64,000 bases of DNA from Hybos culiciformis. Taxonomy: Eukaryota > Arthropoda > Insecta > Diptera > Hybotidae. The notes beneath the pieces are model-generated. The model did not search any database, had not been told where the DNA came from, and was given only the letters and a program-made list of their open reading frames with translations. Within the stretch, counting starts at the first letter, position 1. Each line of letters opens with the position of its first letter. The DNA lies in NCBI GenBank assembly GCA_964007475.1, contig OZ023274.1:8370001-8434000 (forward strand), read 5' to 3'. The position numbers and the translations under genes are program-made. Below, one piece after another: positions 49,601 to 60,559 of the stretch.

Positions 49601-52600
49601 TCTTGTTTTATTTCACTTAAACAACATGCTAAAATTATTTTCTTTCATTAATTTTATTGTTCGAACCGAACGATACATACTTTCTTTAAAAAGAATAGTC
49701 TTACTTTTTAAAGAAAGTATGTATCGTTCGGTACGATTTAATTTTTAGTTAAGCTTAAATTCTGTATCTTATGTATTATGGTGGTTTAAAAACAATTAAT
49801 ATTTAGAGTTACAAATATAAATTTATAAATTTCATAAAACTTATAAAATTGTAAAAATAATGATTTTTTTATCTAATGATATTTTTCAGCTTAACGAGCC
49901 AGAAGTAGATCTTATTCGAACTGAGTCTTTTATAGGCGATAAAAAAGAAATCAGTAATCGATTGTCAAAGACAGCTGCTGAAGAGGTTTAATATATATTT
50001 AAAATATCTTATTTTATTTATAATAAATATAACTTAAATAATAATGTTTTCTTTTAATATTTTATATAAAAAAAAAAAACAAATAATTGGGTTTTTATAA
50101 TTTTTTTTATTTATTTACTTAAAGATTGACGAATTTATTGACCAGAGTATTCAAATTACTTCGAATAAAGAAATAAGGAAAGAACATTTGTATGGTTGGA
50201 CTCTGAAGTTTAAGGATTTTAATCAAGAAAAAGATTTTTGCGAGTTGCGCGAAGATATGTTTAGGTAAAAAATTTTAAATTATTCTTATACGAATTCCCT
50301 TCTCTGTTTGTCGATTAAGTTATATTTTTCAGTCCGAATATTTTGTGAAAATGTTTTATGTAATTCTATATTTATTGGTCACATTTATATGTACATTACA
50401 AAAATAACGCATATTACCTTGTATTTGAAACTAAATTTAGTAAGGAATATTCAGGTTTTATTCAATGAATTTAATGAAATAATAATGATGAAGATTATTA
50501 TTTAGAAAAATAGCAATATAAATTTCAAATTCTTAGGATAAATTTGATTTATAAGATAAAATGAAACAAATTTAATTCACAAAAAAAAAATTTTCATTCC
50601 AGATCAAATATGCTATGTGTATTTATTATTTGGATATTCATTGTAATTTGCCAATTAATTATTATTCCCTGGTGCAAACATCTCATAATTATATTAATCG
50701 TAGCAACATTAGTTCTATCATTCGCATCTATGTTAGTTATGGCTGAGGAATTTTCTTGTAAGTTTGATTTTTTTTTAACTAATGATAATAATTAAGTTAT
50801 ATTTTTGCCATTGAATATAATTTTCTGCCTTACTACAAACATAAAGGTTTTTTTTTTAAACTTTAATATTTTTATTTATATTACATTTTTTAATATTTTA
50901 AGCCATACTTTCACCTCGAGAACTACTTCACTACAAACTTATCAAGTACAATTTGATAAATATTTTACGAGAATCAAAATTTTTCAATTTATCTATAACT
51001 GAGAATATTAAAAAATGTTTTTTTTTGCAGTTTTCCCAAAAGTTCTTCAAAGGACCTCTGCTACACTAGTTCATGAACGAAATTTGAGAACAATATTTGT
51101 TTGCTCTGTAATCGTTTTAATGTCAATAGGTAAGTTACACCATTTTATTATCCTAAAATTAAAAATCCTGGATGAATTTTTCTATAATTTTATTTGTTAG
51201 CTAGTTCAGTTGGTTTGATAGTATGTCCAAGTGATTCAAATAATGTTAATGAATTAATTGTTGATGAAGATAATTCCAACAATCAATATTTATTTGAAAC
51301 AATGAAAGAAAATAACAAAGAAATCAATTTTAATGTTTATGTGTCTGCTACGATTCATCATAATATAACAATCAATCATTTCCAACATGATAACAATAAT
51401 CAGATTCCTGTGACAGGTCACGACTCCACTCGTCCATTAGATAATATTGATAAATCAATTATGGTGGCTGCCGTGAATATGGTACCTAATCAAATCGTCA
51501 AAAAAAGCATTGAAAGTGCTTTAAATCTCACTTCTAAGGAGTCCACCGATTCAATTAAAAATAATTTAGGTTCTAATGGCATTAAATTGATGTCACGTTT
51601 GAACTCTAAAGATTTGGGAACATTAGGAGTGTCGAATAATAATATTATTTTGAGGTCAAACGATAGTAATGTCTCATTTGATTTAAATAAAACATATATT
51701 ATTCGTAATAGAACTGATGAAAGTAGTTTAAATTATGGTCATACATGTGCACATCCCGAATATATAGTTTTTACATGGATATTGTGTTTAATCGGACTAG
51801 CATCCACCTTGAAATTATATTATTTGATTAAAACAGCAATGGCTATAATTCTAGTGGCTTGTTACTCTACATTGATATTAGGTAAGTGCTTCATTGTTTA
51901 ATAGAATAGAAGTCAGACACAATTATGATACATAAAAAAAGCCCATGAAATCACAAATCATTCGCACAATTTTTGAAATTTTGAATAATGCTGATAAGCA
52001 TAAATAATATAACATTATAGGATTATATCCAATGTGTATGAATTTATGTTTTTATTTATACAGAATATGTTTGATTGATTTACATATTTGGAATCGTTTT
52101 TTTTATTTAGTTAGTTATCACGATATATTTGGTGTAAAAGTTAGTATTGATGATAATGCAGACGTTGGAATGCCATTGTCAATTCAAATGCTAATTTTAA
52201 TATCGGTATTTTTAATAATGGTAGCTTATCATGCTCGCTTAGTTGAAGTAAGTAATAAATTAATAGATTATCTTAACTTTTTTATGTATTAAAATAATTT
52301 TTTTCTTGTTATACAAATATTGAATAAGAAAATGAGTCTTATTCTACAGTTTTTGTTTTAAAAAAATTGGATATTATCTTTTTTATAATTTATATAAAAA
52401 GAAAAATATGTTAATGTTCTTTTAAAACTTAAAAGTTACGTTAATTTTTTGTAATAATTAAGCTTAGGTACTTCAAATAATAACAAATTTTTCATTCTAG
52501 GTTACTTCTCGTTTAGATTACATATGGAAAGAACAAGCCAGAAAAGAATTAGCTAATATGACATCAAATCGAACTTTAAATGATATTCTCATTAAAGTAA

Positions 52601-54938
52601 TTATTAATATAAATTTTTTTTTTTTATTAATATAAATTTATTTATATTTTGAGTTATATTTTTTCCAGAATATCCTTCCAGACCATGTTGCAAAATATTA
52701 TTTGTCAGCTGAAAGAAATGATGAGCTCTATTCAAAAATGCATGGTATGTTTTTTTAATTAAGAGATTTTACAAAGAACCTTGTCATTCTAGAGACTATA
52801 GAACCTAGAACTTATATTTTAAGATTTTTAATCTTACTAGAAAATTTATTTGATTGTGATTTTAATTAGAATTGAATTTTACAACAAAAAAATTTATATA
52901 ATTATTATAAGCAATTATACGAGTATTATAATTTTTATTTTTTCATATTAATTTCAAGTCCAATGTGGTGTTATGTTTGCATCCATTCCTAATTTCAAAG
53001 ATTTTTATTCAGAAGATATTGAAAATGGTAAAGCATGCATTCGAATTCTAAATGAGATAATTTGTAAGAATAATATTTTTTAATTTCTTATATAAATTCT
53101 ATAAATACATAATACATAAAGATAATGTTTGTCATGTAGATACATATTTATATAATGTACCTACATTACAATATGTATTCTGCAGGTATAGCATATTTAT
53201 AAATAAATAAATTACTTATAAATAAATATTTTAAATAAAAATCTTTTTACTTTTTTTTATATTACATTTAGGTGACTTTGATGAACTTCTTGAAGAAGAA
53301 TCCTTTTCTACGATTGAAAAAATTAAAACAGTTGGAGCCACGTACATGGCAGCAAGTGGTTTAAATTGCAAACGTTTGGTAAAATTTTTATAATTTGATT
53401 TCAAACAGTTTTTAAAATTATTTAATATTGGGAACTTTTCAATTTTCGACTCGATATAGCTCTCAATGTCATCATCATTTACATTTTTATTCTTCCTCAG
53501 TTTAATTTTTAATTTTTTTAATTACGAAATATTTTATTGGCTAGCACTAGCAGACTCACTATAAAATTGGTTTAAAAAATAGGCTATTATGTTTATTCTG
53601 AAAATCCTATTAGGAAATTTCCAAAGGCAATAAAATTATTGTAATTTCGAATCGAAAAACACACTTTTTTGGTCTGTTGCTAAACTAAAATAGAGCTTAA
53701 ATATAATTTTTAATTACAGACTGACGCTCAAAAAACTGCTGAAGATAGCATATGCGATTTAGTGGAGCTAGCACTAGTTATGAAGCAGAAACTTCAAGGT
53801 GTTAACAAAGATGCTTTTAATACATTTCAGTTAAGAGTTGGTAAGTGGCATATCACCTTTTCTATTTAAAAATTTTCCAAAATATTATAAAAAAAGTATA
53901 TAATTGTCTGTTAAAGGTATAAGTAGTGGTCCCTTAATAAGTGGAGTAATTGGAGCAAGGAAACCAGTATATGACATATGGGGCAATACTGTTAATGTTG
54001 CATCCAGAATGGATTCAACTGGAGAAAATTGGAGGATTCAGGTTCCTCAGCACACCGCAGAATTACTACAATCGAGAGGATATACTTGCGTGGTAAGCAT
54101 AAGCAGTATTAAAAGTTCTTGAAGTGCGAGATAAAAAATTATTCGTTTGTATATTCATAATACATACACCTACTCATAAGTCTTTGAAATATAATTAAAA
54201 ATTGTAAAATTTAATTTGAACAATAATGAATTGCACTAGTTTATTATACAAGGTTAGAAGGGCTTGGTTAAAAGAAAAAGAAGACAAATTAAACCCGACC
54301 TTTAATTTTTTTTTATTATAATCATAATTATTTTTTTATTGTCAGAGTCGAGGGGAAATTAATGTCAAAGGTAAAGGTAAAATGAAAACAAGTTTTGTTT
54401 TGGGGAAGGGAGTACCAGCTAGTTACATTACATCACCTTTAATGGTAGCTGGAGTTCCAGTTCCAAATGTCTTGCAACGCCAAACATCTACATCACATGG
54501 TTCATTCAATGCTGTGGTTTTGGAAATGATTCAAGCGTCTAAAAGAAGTTTCCAAGCGGTCACACGTAACTTTTTTACTTTAACTTAAATAAATTAATTA
54601 TAATACCATAATAATCTTTGGTTTTAGCTACAGGGACTCCATCGCCGATTATTAGAGGACGACGGGGCAGTACTTTCTCTTCCGTACGATTATCACAAAA
54701 GAAACCTCCAGCAAATCCTGTACGTAGAAACACGACACGGGTTCGAAGTAGAAGTTATCATCAAAAAAAGGTAAAAATTAACACTTTAATTTTATATAAA
54801 AATTTATATAACTTTTTCATTCAGAGCTCTTCAAATAACTCAATATTAAGTCAGAATCAAGGAATTAACTCCAATAATTTTTTGCCAAGCTTTAAAAAAA
54901 TTGAATCCAATTCAGAATCTCAAAATTCGGTTTTATAA
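40659..54938 (+). CDS. Ac78C: Transmembrane adenylate cyclase, Ac78C / ADCY8-like
   Basis: Twenty-eight exons splice in phase to about 1550 aa: 40659-40838, 42580-42784, 44109-44359, 44524-44668, 44848-45032, 45411-45603, 45981-46114, 46482-46571, 46937-47098, 47326-47462, 47764-47806, 47886-47983, 49114-49387, 49890-49985, 50125-50264, 50603-50757, 51031-51129, 51201-51881, 52021-52247, 52501-52596, 52669-52744, 52959-53063, 53272-53378, 53720-53840, 53917-54092, 54346-54565, 54628-54770, 54825-54938. It makes cAMP from ATP at the plasma membrane. The order is an acidic N terminus, six membrane segments, C1a with both metal-binding Asp (ILFADIVGFT and LLGDCYYC), a linker, six more membrane segments and C2a with adenine-site Lys ([13 protein letters not shown]) and [18 protein letters not shown]. 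The tail is basic ([12 protein letters not shown]). C2a is closest in my memory to ADCY8 and C1a to insect Ac78C. The class is firm; the paralogue is less so. An unusual long loop is encoded in exon 18. Confidence 0.88.
49661..49736. repeat. Near-perfect short hairpin in an adenylate cyclase intron
   Basis: Arms 49665-49693 and 49704-49732 are 29-bp perfect reverse complements, beginning ACCGAACGATACATACTTTC. A 10-nt spacer, AATAGTCTTA, separates them. One mismatch further out, pairing continues for three bases (TCG). It lies in the intron between exons 13 and 14. It could be a tiny MITE remnant or a pre-miRNA-like stem. The perfect pairing and short loop fit a snap-back duplication better than a conserved miRNA. 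Confidence 0.85.
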
Positions 54939-54959
54939 ATTTTATGAAAAATTAAAATT

Positions 54960-54965
54960 AATAAA
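54960..54965 (+). terminator. Candidate polyadenylation signal of the adenylate cyclase gene
   Basis: AATAAA 22 nt after the stop codon. Later copies near 55225 and 55245 are also possible, so the 3' UTR could be either very short or about 300 nt. Confidence 0.4.
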
Positions 54966-55317
54966 AAATCCCGATAATTTTCTTTAGTTATAAGTTTTTA
55001 AGTAGTTACAATTGCAAATGTAAAATCTATGTTAAGTAAGTATGCTAATTAATATGTAAGTTTCTAAATTATTAAAATGTAAAAATCAGCTTTAAATTTT
55101 TAAGAACAGTTTATTATTCATATAATATTTAATTCATATTTTTTTAATAATTATATATTAAGAATTTGTTTTCTGTATATACTTAGGTACAAACATTAGA
55201 TTTTTTTTTTATTATATTCCTTAAAATAAATTATTTCATTAAAATAAACGTTAATAAAAATTGAACTCATTCATTTATAAATTTAAAGTTTAATTTCAAT
55301 ACATACAAATATTACTT

Positions 55318-55767
55318 TATTGATGGCGCCGTGACATTTGTCCGGGTGACATTTGTCCGCGATGCAATTTGTTTGGAAAACTTTGCGGACATTAATGTCA
55401 TTTTACAAAGTGACATTTTTCCGCCGCGGACAAATGTCTCAAAATAAGCGGACAAATGACATTTTGTAAAATGACATATGTCCGCGACTGAATTTTCAAA
55501 ATTTAGCGGACAAATGTCATTTTGCAAAATGACATATGTCCGCGATTGAATTTTCAAACTTTAGCGGACAAATGTCATTTTGCAAAATGTCATTTGTCCG
55601 CGATTGAAATTTTAAATTTTTAGCGGACAAATGTCATTTGTCAGCGATTGATTTTTCAGAACAAAAGTCATTTCGAATCGCGGCCAAATGTCATTTTGAT
55701 GTCCGCGATATAAATACAAATCGCGGACAAATGTCCCGCGGACAAATGTCCAACCCCCCTATTGATG
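55318..55767. mobile_element. MITE-like element built of repeated GGACAAATGTC palindromes, with 8-bp direct repeat
   Basis: TATTGATG occurs at 55318-55325 and 55760-55767, bracketing 55326-55759. The ends are inverted repeats, each carrying two copies of GACATTTGTCCG-like sequence. The inner region has four units spaced 58-59 bp apart (starting 55448, 55506, 55564 and 55623). Each has GCGGACAAATGTC, a short TTTTGCAAAA-type centre and the complement GACATATGTCCGC, so most can fold as a hairpin. In all, the core motif appears more than ten times in both orientations. There is no protein-coding content. The 7-8-bp duplication and G-rich end (complement GGGGGGTTGGACATTTG) mark a DNA transposon, but I cannot name the superfamily. 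Confidence 0.8.
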
Positions 55768-56227
55768 ATGTTCTGGATATACAACAGAGTACCTATTCCT
55801 TGAAAATATTAATTCTCACGAAATAAGAAGCTATAATGACGAAGAATTTTTTTAATTCGTGTTTTATTTCACTTATTAAATTTTATTAAACAAAAAAAAA
55901 GGTAAAAGCTACCACTCACAATTGTAGTCTTTAAAGTTAAATTTGTAATACATACAGTTCAAAGTTTCAACAATCAAGACTAACTCAAGATACCTATTTA
56001 AAATGTCTCAATCTTATTAGTATAGAAAGGTCTTAGCCACAAATCTCACTGACCAACCACCACGGAAGAGATCCATCCACGCCGCTTAGTGCAAATCTGG
56101 GCCAGGGTATCACCTAAAATTCCCCCTTACCCGTGTTCACCAAAAGTCCGACACTTTTCAGAATGACCCATTTAATTTTTTTTTACATAAATCTTCGGTG
56201 GAAGTGAAAAATATTTTTGAAGCAGCA
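55768..56227. other. Spacer between two mobile elements
   Basis: No gene seen. The stretch 56020-56150 is noticeably richer in G+C (for example CCACCACGGAAGAG and GGGCCAGGGTATCACC) than its neighbours and may be a fragment of another repeat. I do not recognise it. Confidence 0.35.
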
Positions 56228-56450
56228 TTATGCCTTTGACAAATTAAACTCAAAAAACATGTTCATGAGCACAAAAACATGTTTTGAAAATCGACCGAAC
56301 AGACTACCCTACCATAATGTGTTTCACAAAACAGATAAACATCTGTTTTTATTTTTTCTCAAGTTAAAAAAAAGTAAACAATTTTTAATAAGAAAAATAA
56401 ATTCTAAATAAAAAAAATAAATTTGAAGCAAGATATTTAAATTAAATTAA

Positions 56451-57830
56451 ATGGATAGAAAAAAATTAAAAAAATTAATAATAGCGATGGAATTAATGGA
56501 CAGTGAGAAGCAATATTTATTACGCAAAAAAAAAAAACTAAGAATGGCCATTATGAATCAAAATAATAAAATAAATCTTATCGCCTACAAATTGCTGAAA
56601 GAACCAAACAAAACTAGAATTTGGAGATTGGTCAGTATTAATAATTTTAATATGTCTACCAAATTTTATTTGCGATAAATATTCTTAAAAAAATATCAAT
56701 TTCAGGAACGTTATAATTTATTTTTTGAGAATGAATTAAAAAACAACAACGCAGCTTTTTTTAAAGAAAATTTGAGGATGAATCCAACATCGTTTAAAGA
56801 AATATGTTCACTACTTCCAAATTTGAAGAAACAATCCACCCATTTGCGTGAAACTATTCCATTAGACAAACGAATAGCGGTAGCATTATACGCTCTGGGT
56901 TCCTCCGCGGAAAATAGAACTGTTGCGAATGTCTTTGGAATTGGACGTTCTACCGTGGGTGAGATTGTTTTGGAATTTTGTGAAGAGGTATGGGAACAGC
57001 TTGCGCCGAAATATTTAAACACTTATCCACTAACTGATAAAACAATAAAGGAAAATATTAATGGTTTTGAAAAGCTGGGTTTCCCTCAATGTATTGGAGC
57101 AATTGGTAACTAAAAAATATGTTTTAATTTCAGAAATTTCACAAATTTTTTTTTAGATGGATGTCACATAGAAGTTCGCCCAGCGAAAGAGGATGCCACT
57201 GATTACTACAATTTCAAAGGGTGGTACTCGAACATTTTATTTGCCGCCGTGGACCACCGTTACAATTTTATGTATATAAACGTTGGTTGTCCTGGTCGCT
57301 GTAATAACTCCACTATTTTCGAGCAATCGTTGTTAAAAAAACATCACAACAATGACAACAAATTACTGCTCGAAAATAGTAGGTTAATTTGTGATGTGAT
57401 GGTACCACCCTTGTTAATTGGTGATTCAGCTTTTAAATTAACAAAATATGTTTCGAAACCTTACCCATTCAAAATTGAAGCAGATATAGGTGAAAAAAGA
57501 TTTAACTACCATTTGTCCAAATGTAGGAGAGTGGTCGAAAATGCATTTGGACACCTCAAAGCAAGATTTAGAAGATTGGATAAGGGAATTGATAACCATA
57601 TTGATAATACTTCAAAAATTATTAAGGCATGCTGCGTCTTACAAAACTTTTTAAATGCAAAAAGGGATATAGTAGATATTAAATGGATCAAGCAAATGGT
57701 TGAAAGAGAAAAAATAAGAAATCGTCCTCAGCCAGACTTTAACTCATCTGTTAGTTCGAATGATGGTGATATTGTACGCAATGCAATTAAAACATATCTT
57801 AGTAAGTTTTTTAATAAACTTTTAATATAA
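56451..57830 (+). CDS. PIF/Harbinger (HARBI1-like) DDE transposase
   Basis: Three exons, 56451-56630, 56706-57105 and 57157-57830, splice in phase to about 417 aa. The N-terminal region is basic with a helix-turn-helix-like segment (residues ~115-150, ENRTVANVFGIGRSTVGEIV). The DDE_4-type catalytic core follows: the first Asp in IGAIDGCHIEV (created across the exon 2/3 junction), the second Asp in LLIGDSAFKL and the Glu in VVENAFGHLKARFR. The pattern matches HARBI1 and insect Harbinger transposases, which cut and paste elements at 3-bp TWA targets. No stop or frameshift is seen, so the enzyme may be functional. A GTAAGT at 57801 is a possible further donor, in which case the last residues would differ. 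Confidence 0.88.
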
Positions 57831-57863
57831 ATTTATTTATTTAATTCAAAACATACGTAATAA

Positions 57864-58879
57864 CTATTTAGAATTTTGTAAGAACTTTTCCAGTAATTCA
57901 ATTTTGCGTTCTTCTAACGCGAGCAATTTTCTATCTACTTCTTCACTATCATTTACAAATTTTTCTAACAAAGCATTGTTTTTTTCTAAAAGATTGTTTA
58001 TTTCGTTTTTTTTTTTTACAGATAATTTAGCAGCTCTTGATGTTGATGGTGTTGGTGATGTGGATGCGGATGGAATAGGTGATGGTATTGCTGTTGCTGA
58101 TGCTGAAGTTACGAACGATGTTGATGGATTTGGTGATGATGACGGGATGAAAACTTTTACTGGAGATTCCGAAAAAAAATTTGACAATTCTGGGAATTGA
58201 AATGAGCTCGAGGATGTTGACTCCTCTAACTCCTCAATATAATCCGGATCAACTAAAAATAATATTATTCATTTTTATTTTAAATGTTTTTTTAATTAAA
58301 ATGTTAAATGTTCTAAATAAAAAAAAAATTAATTCATTTAATTTCGAACAGAAATTTGTATTCTTTTATTTTGAAGATATTTTTTTTAACTTTACTATTA
58401 AGGTACTTAAAATTATTTAATAAAATCTTTACCTTAACATTACTTAATAAAATCTTTACCTGAAGAACACTCTTGCTTAATTTCGGAAGAATTAATGTAT
58501 TTACTGGTCCCTAAAATTTCTTTCATTTCATTGAAATGATCCCATTCCGAAGAGGATCCCCCTGAAGAATCTATCTGCCTTTTCTCGAGTCTAAAACAGA
58601 AACAAAAGTAACTATTTTTTTTTTCTTCAATTTTACTTTAATTTATTTATTAAATTACCGGTATTTTGTTTTTAAATTATGCATCTTTGTTTTAATTTCC
58701 TCTATGGAAATTATCAAATTTTCTGCAGCCAACATTTTCTGCATCTTCATAATTATATGCAAATTTCTTTTATTTTTAAGTAAATCTTCTTTTTTCTCCT
58801 TCCACACATTAATAAAAATTTTCACTTGGTATTTGGACCAAGCAATTTTTTTCTTTCTTTTTTCTTTATTTCTCATCAT
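57864..58879 (-). CDS. Harbinger Myb/SANT-like DNA-binding protein
   Basis: Three minus-strand exons, 58879-58659, 58590-58460 and 58252-57864, splice in phase to 246 aa. Residues ~10-105 fit a Myb/SANT-like (MADF-related) domain: IAWSKYQVKIFINVWKE, then IKTKMHNLKTKYR and the closing SSSEWDHFNEMKEILG. A Ser/Pro/Thr-rich linker and a C-terminal coiled coil (KKKNEINNLLEKNNALLEKF) follow. In known Harbinger elements this partner protein helps the transposase enter the nucleus and bind the element ends. Its position, convergent with the transposase and inside the same repeats, supports that role here. The frame is intact. Confidence 0.8.
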
Positions 58880-58994
58880 TTTAATAATTTATTTATTTTA
58901 ATTAAAAATTAAAATTTTTCAAATTCAAAATTTTAAATTACAAAATAATAAAACTTTTTTTTTTCATTTGTTATGTTTACAAATAAATACAACA

Positions 58995-59965
58995 TATAAT
59001 TATCAAAGTTAAAAATGATACCCCAGTGAACATTAACAGCTTTTGCATATTGCCTCACGAAATATTTGTAAAAATTATTCAACCCATCCCTTTAAGAACA
59101 TGTTTTTTTTTTATACTATGGGAAAACTACATGTTAATCGTATCAGTTTGTCCCAGCAGGCATTAAATATGTTTTTTTTTACATATACAGACATATTTTG
59201 ATATTTCTGTCAATCGAGTTTAGTGTATCACAGGCATAATACTTTACTAATTTAACATGTTCGGACGCTGAATATGTGCTGTTGATGTTTTTGATGTTGT
59301 TTATTCATAGTAATAGCTTGTTTACACTTAGCTCATTTAACATGTTCGTACAACGAACATGTTCCGTTGGTGTTTCTTATGGTGTTTTTTTGATAGTAAA
59401 AAAATTAAAACAGAAACATGTTCTTCAACATGTTTCTACAAAAACATGTTAATTTTCAGGGATGAATGAGTAATTTTGAATAATATTTTGTTAGGCAATA
59501 TTCAGTATGCATTAATTTTTACTTGGTATGTCATTTTTGACTTTGAAATTTTATAAAGGTGGAGATACACTCAAGATAAATGACGCGCGAGTTCTTAACC
59601 TTGACACAACTTCATATATTTTAACTTTTTTGGGCGCGTCAGGTCCTTTGAGATTATCTCCGGTATTATTTGAAATTGTTTATCTGACAGAGGTAAACAT
59701 GTTAACATATGAAAAACATTGTTTGAACGGTCGATTTTCCAAAGATGTTTAACTCCTTTCGAACATGTTAAATTAGCGAAGTGTGAACAAGGCATAACTC
59801 CTTTCGAACATGTTAAATTAGCGAAGTGTGAACAAGGCATAAAAAAATGAAAACAAAAACATGTTATTTTTCAGGGATGAGTGAGTAATTTTTGTACAAT
59901 ATTTTGTTGGGCAATATTCAGTAGACATTTACGTTTACTGGGCCAGTCATTTTGGAAGTTGATAA
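58995..59965. repeat. Nested long imperfect inverted repeats (three related ends)
   Basis: A roughly 100-bp segment occurs three times. It is in one orientation at about 58995-59105 and reversed at about 59435-59545 and 59855-59965. Shared landmarks, read inward from the outer edge, are AATTATCAA..AAAATGA, CCCAGT(G/A)AAC, ATATTGCCT, CATCCCT and AACATGTT. This looks like one or two foldback/MITE-type elements, with one end duplicated, superimposed on the right part of the Harbinger element. A further inverted pair relates 59304-59340 (CTTGTTTACACTTAGCTCAT) to 59751-59840. Confidence 0.65.
59751..59840. repeat. 45-bp tandem repeat, two identical copies
   Basis: Copies 59751-59795 and 59796-59840 both begin AACTCCTTTCGAACATGTTA and end ACAAGGCAT with no difference visible. 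They lie at the proposed right end of the Harbinger element and contain the TTATGCCTT-type terminal sequence in reverse. Confidence 0.92.
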
Positions 59966-60498
59966 TTTTGTTATGGCGTTGTTTGAAATACCTTTGTGAA
60001 TAAAAAAATAAACCCACTGCTTGGACGACTTGCTTCCTTTATTAGTGTGACGGCGCCACTTTCAGAAAATAAATTTCTTCAATTCAGCTTTCAACGCGGT
60101 TTGTTTCTTCATTGTATATTATTTTCTTTGTGAAGAGAGAAAACTAAGTGAAGCTGCAGACCATGTTTTATAATGGACTTTTCACTTTTGGTGTTTCGTT
60201 TCGAATTCCAGCTTCAGCGTCAGCCAGCGAGTGTATTTAGTTCTTTTTTTGTAATTTTTTTTTAGTGTGGAACGAGATTTTATTCGGCTAAGTTTTTAAA
60301 ATAAATGCGGATAGAAAATAAAAAAAAAAAAATTAAATTATTATTTTATTCTTATTATCTAGAATAGGAGAAAAATAATATTATTTTTTTCTTTAAAAAT
60401 AATTAAGAATTAAAAAATAAATAAATAATTATAAATATTATGATTAATTAAATTTTAAACTAATAAAATAAAATAGAAAAAAAAAAAAAAAAGAAGAA
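59966..60498 (+). promoter_or_regulatory. Presumed upstream/5' UTR region of the next gene
   Basis: Between 60030 and 60290 the sequence is less AT-rich than its surroundings (for example GTGACGGCGCCACTTTCAG and CAGCTTCAGCGTCAGCCAGC). It precedes an A-rich stretch and the ATG at 60499. A promoter or 5' UTR is plausible. No core element is assigned. Confidence 0.3.
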
Positions 60499-60559
60499 AT
60501 GAGTGAATCGGATGAAAGGAAAACTCCGCGAATGGAAGAAAAATTGAAAATTAAAATTG
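60499..60559 (+). CDS. Candidate first coding exon, possibly of a C2-domain RasGAP (GAP1/RASA3 type)
   Basis: ATG followed by 20 codons (MSESDERKTPRMEEKLKIKI plus a split Gly) and a perfect donor G|GTGAGT at 60560. The end of the peptide, VEEKLKIKIG-like, resembles the start of the first C2 domain of RASA3/Gap1 proteins, where 'KIKIGEAKNLP' is typical and an exon junction after the Gly is plausible. The next exon of such a gene is not in the window. Twenty residues are too few for a firm family call. Confidence 0.4.

Larger units (their letters stand above)
56228..59842 (+). mobile_element. PIF/Harbinger DNA transposon carrying transposase and Myb-like genes
   Basis: The two-gene set of this superfamily is present: a DDE transposase on plus and a Myb/SANT-like protein on minus, convergent with 33 bp between stop codons. 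The proposed ends are matching inverted sequences. The left end starts near 56228 with TTATGCCTT and continues to AAAATCGACCG (~56290). The complement of the right end starts at 59842 with TTATGCCTT and carries AAAATCGACCG further in (~59740). Flanking trinucleotides are TTA/TAA-like, consistent with the TWA target. The right side contains further nested inverted repeats, so the right boundary is tentative. Confidence 0.6.

Noticed and set aside
55326..55759. CRISPR-like array because of ~58-bp regularly spaced palindromic repeats
   Set aside because: The host is an animal nuclear genome, the 'spacers' are themselves repeated, and the array has transposon ends and a target duplication.
57904..58200. 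98-codon plus-strand frame rich in Asp/Val/Gly
   Set aside because: Antisense to the Ser/Pro-rich linker of the Harbinger Myb-like gene, whose minus-strand frame splices and matches the family.
59595..59840. Minus-strand 81-codon frame with repeated MPCSHFANLTCSKGV
   Set aside because: The repetition is simply the 45-bp tandem DNA repeat read in frame; no protein family.
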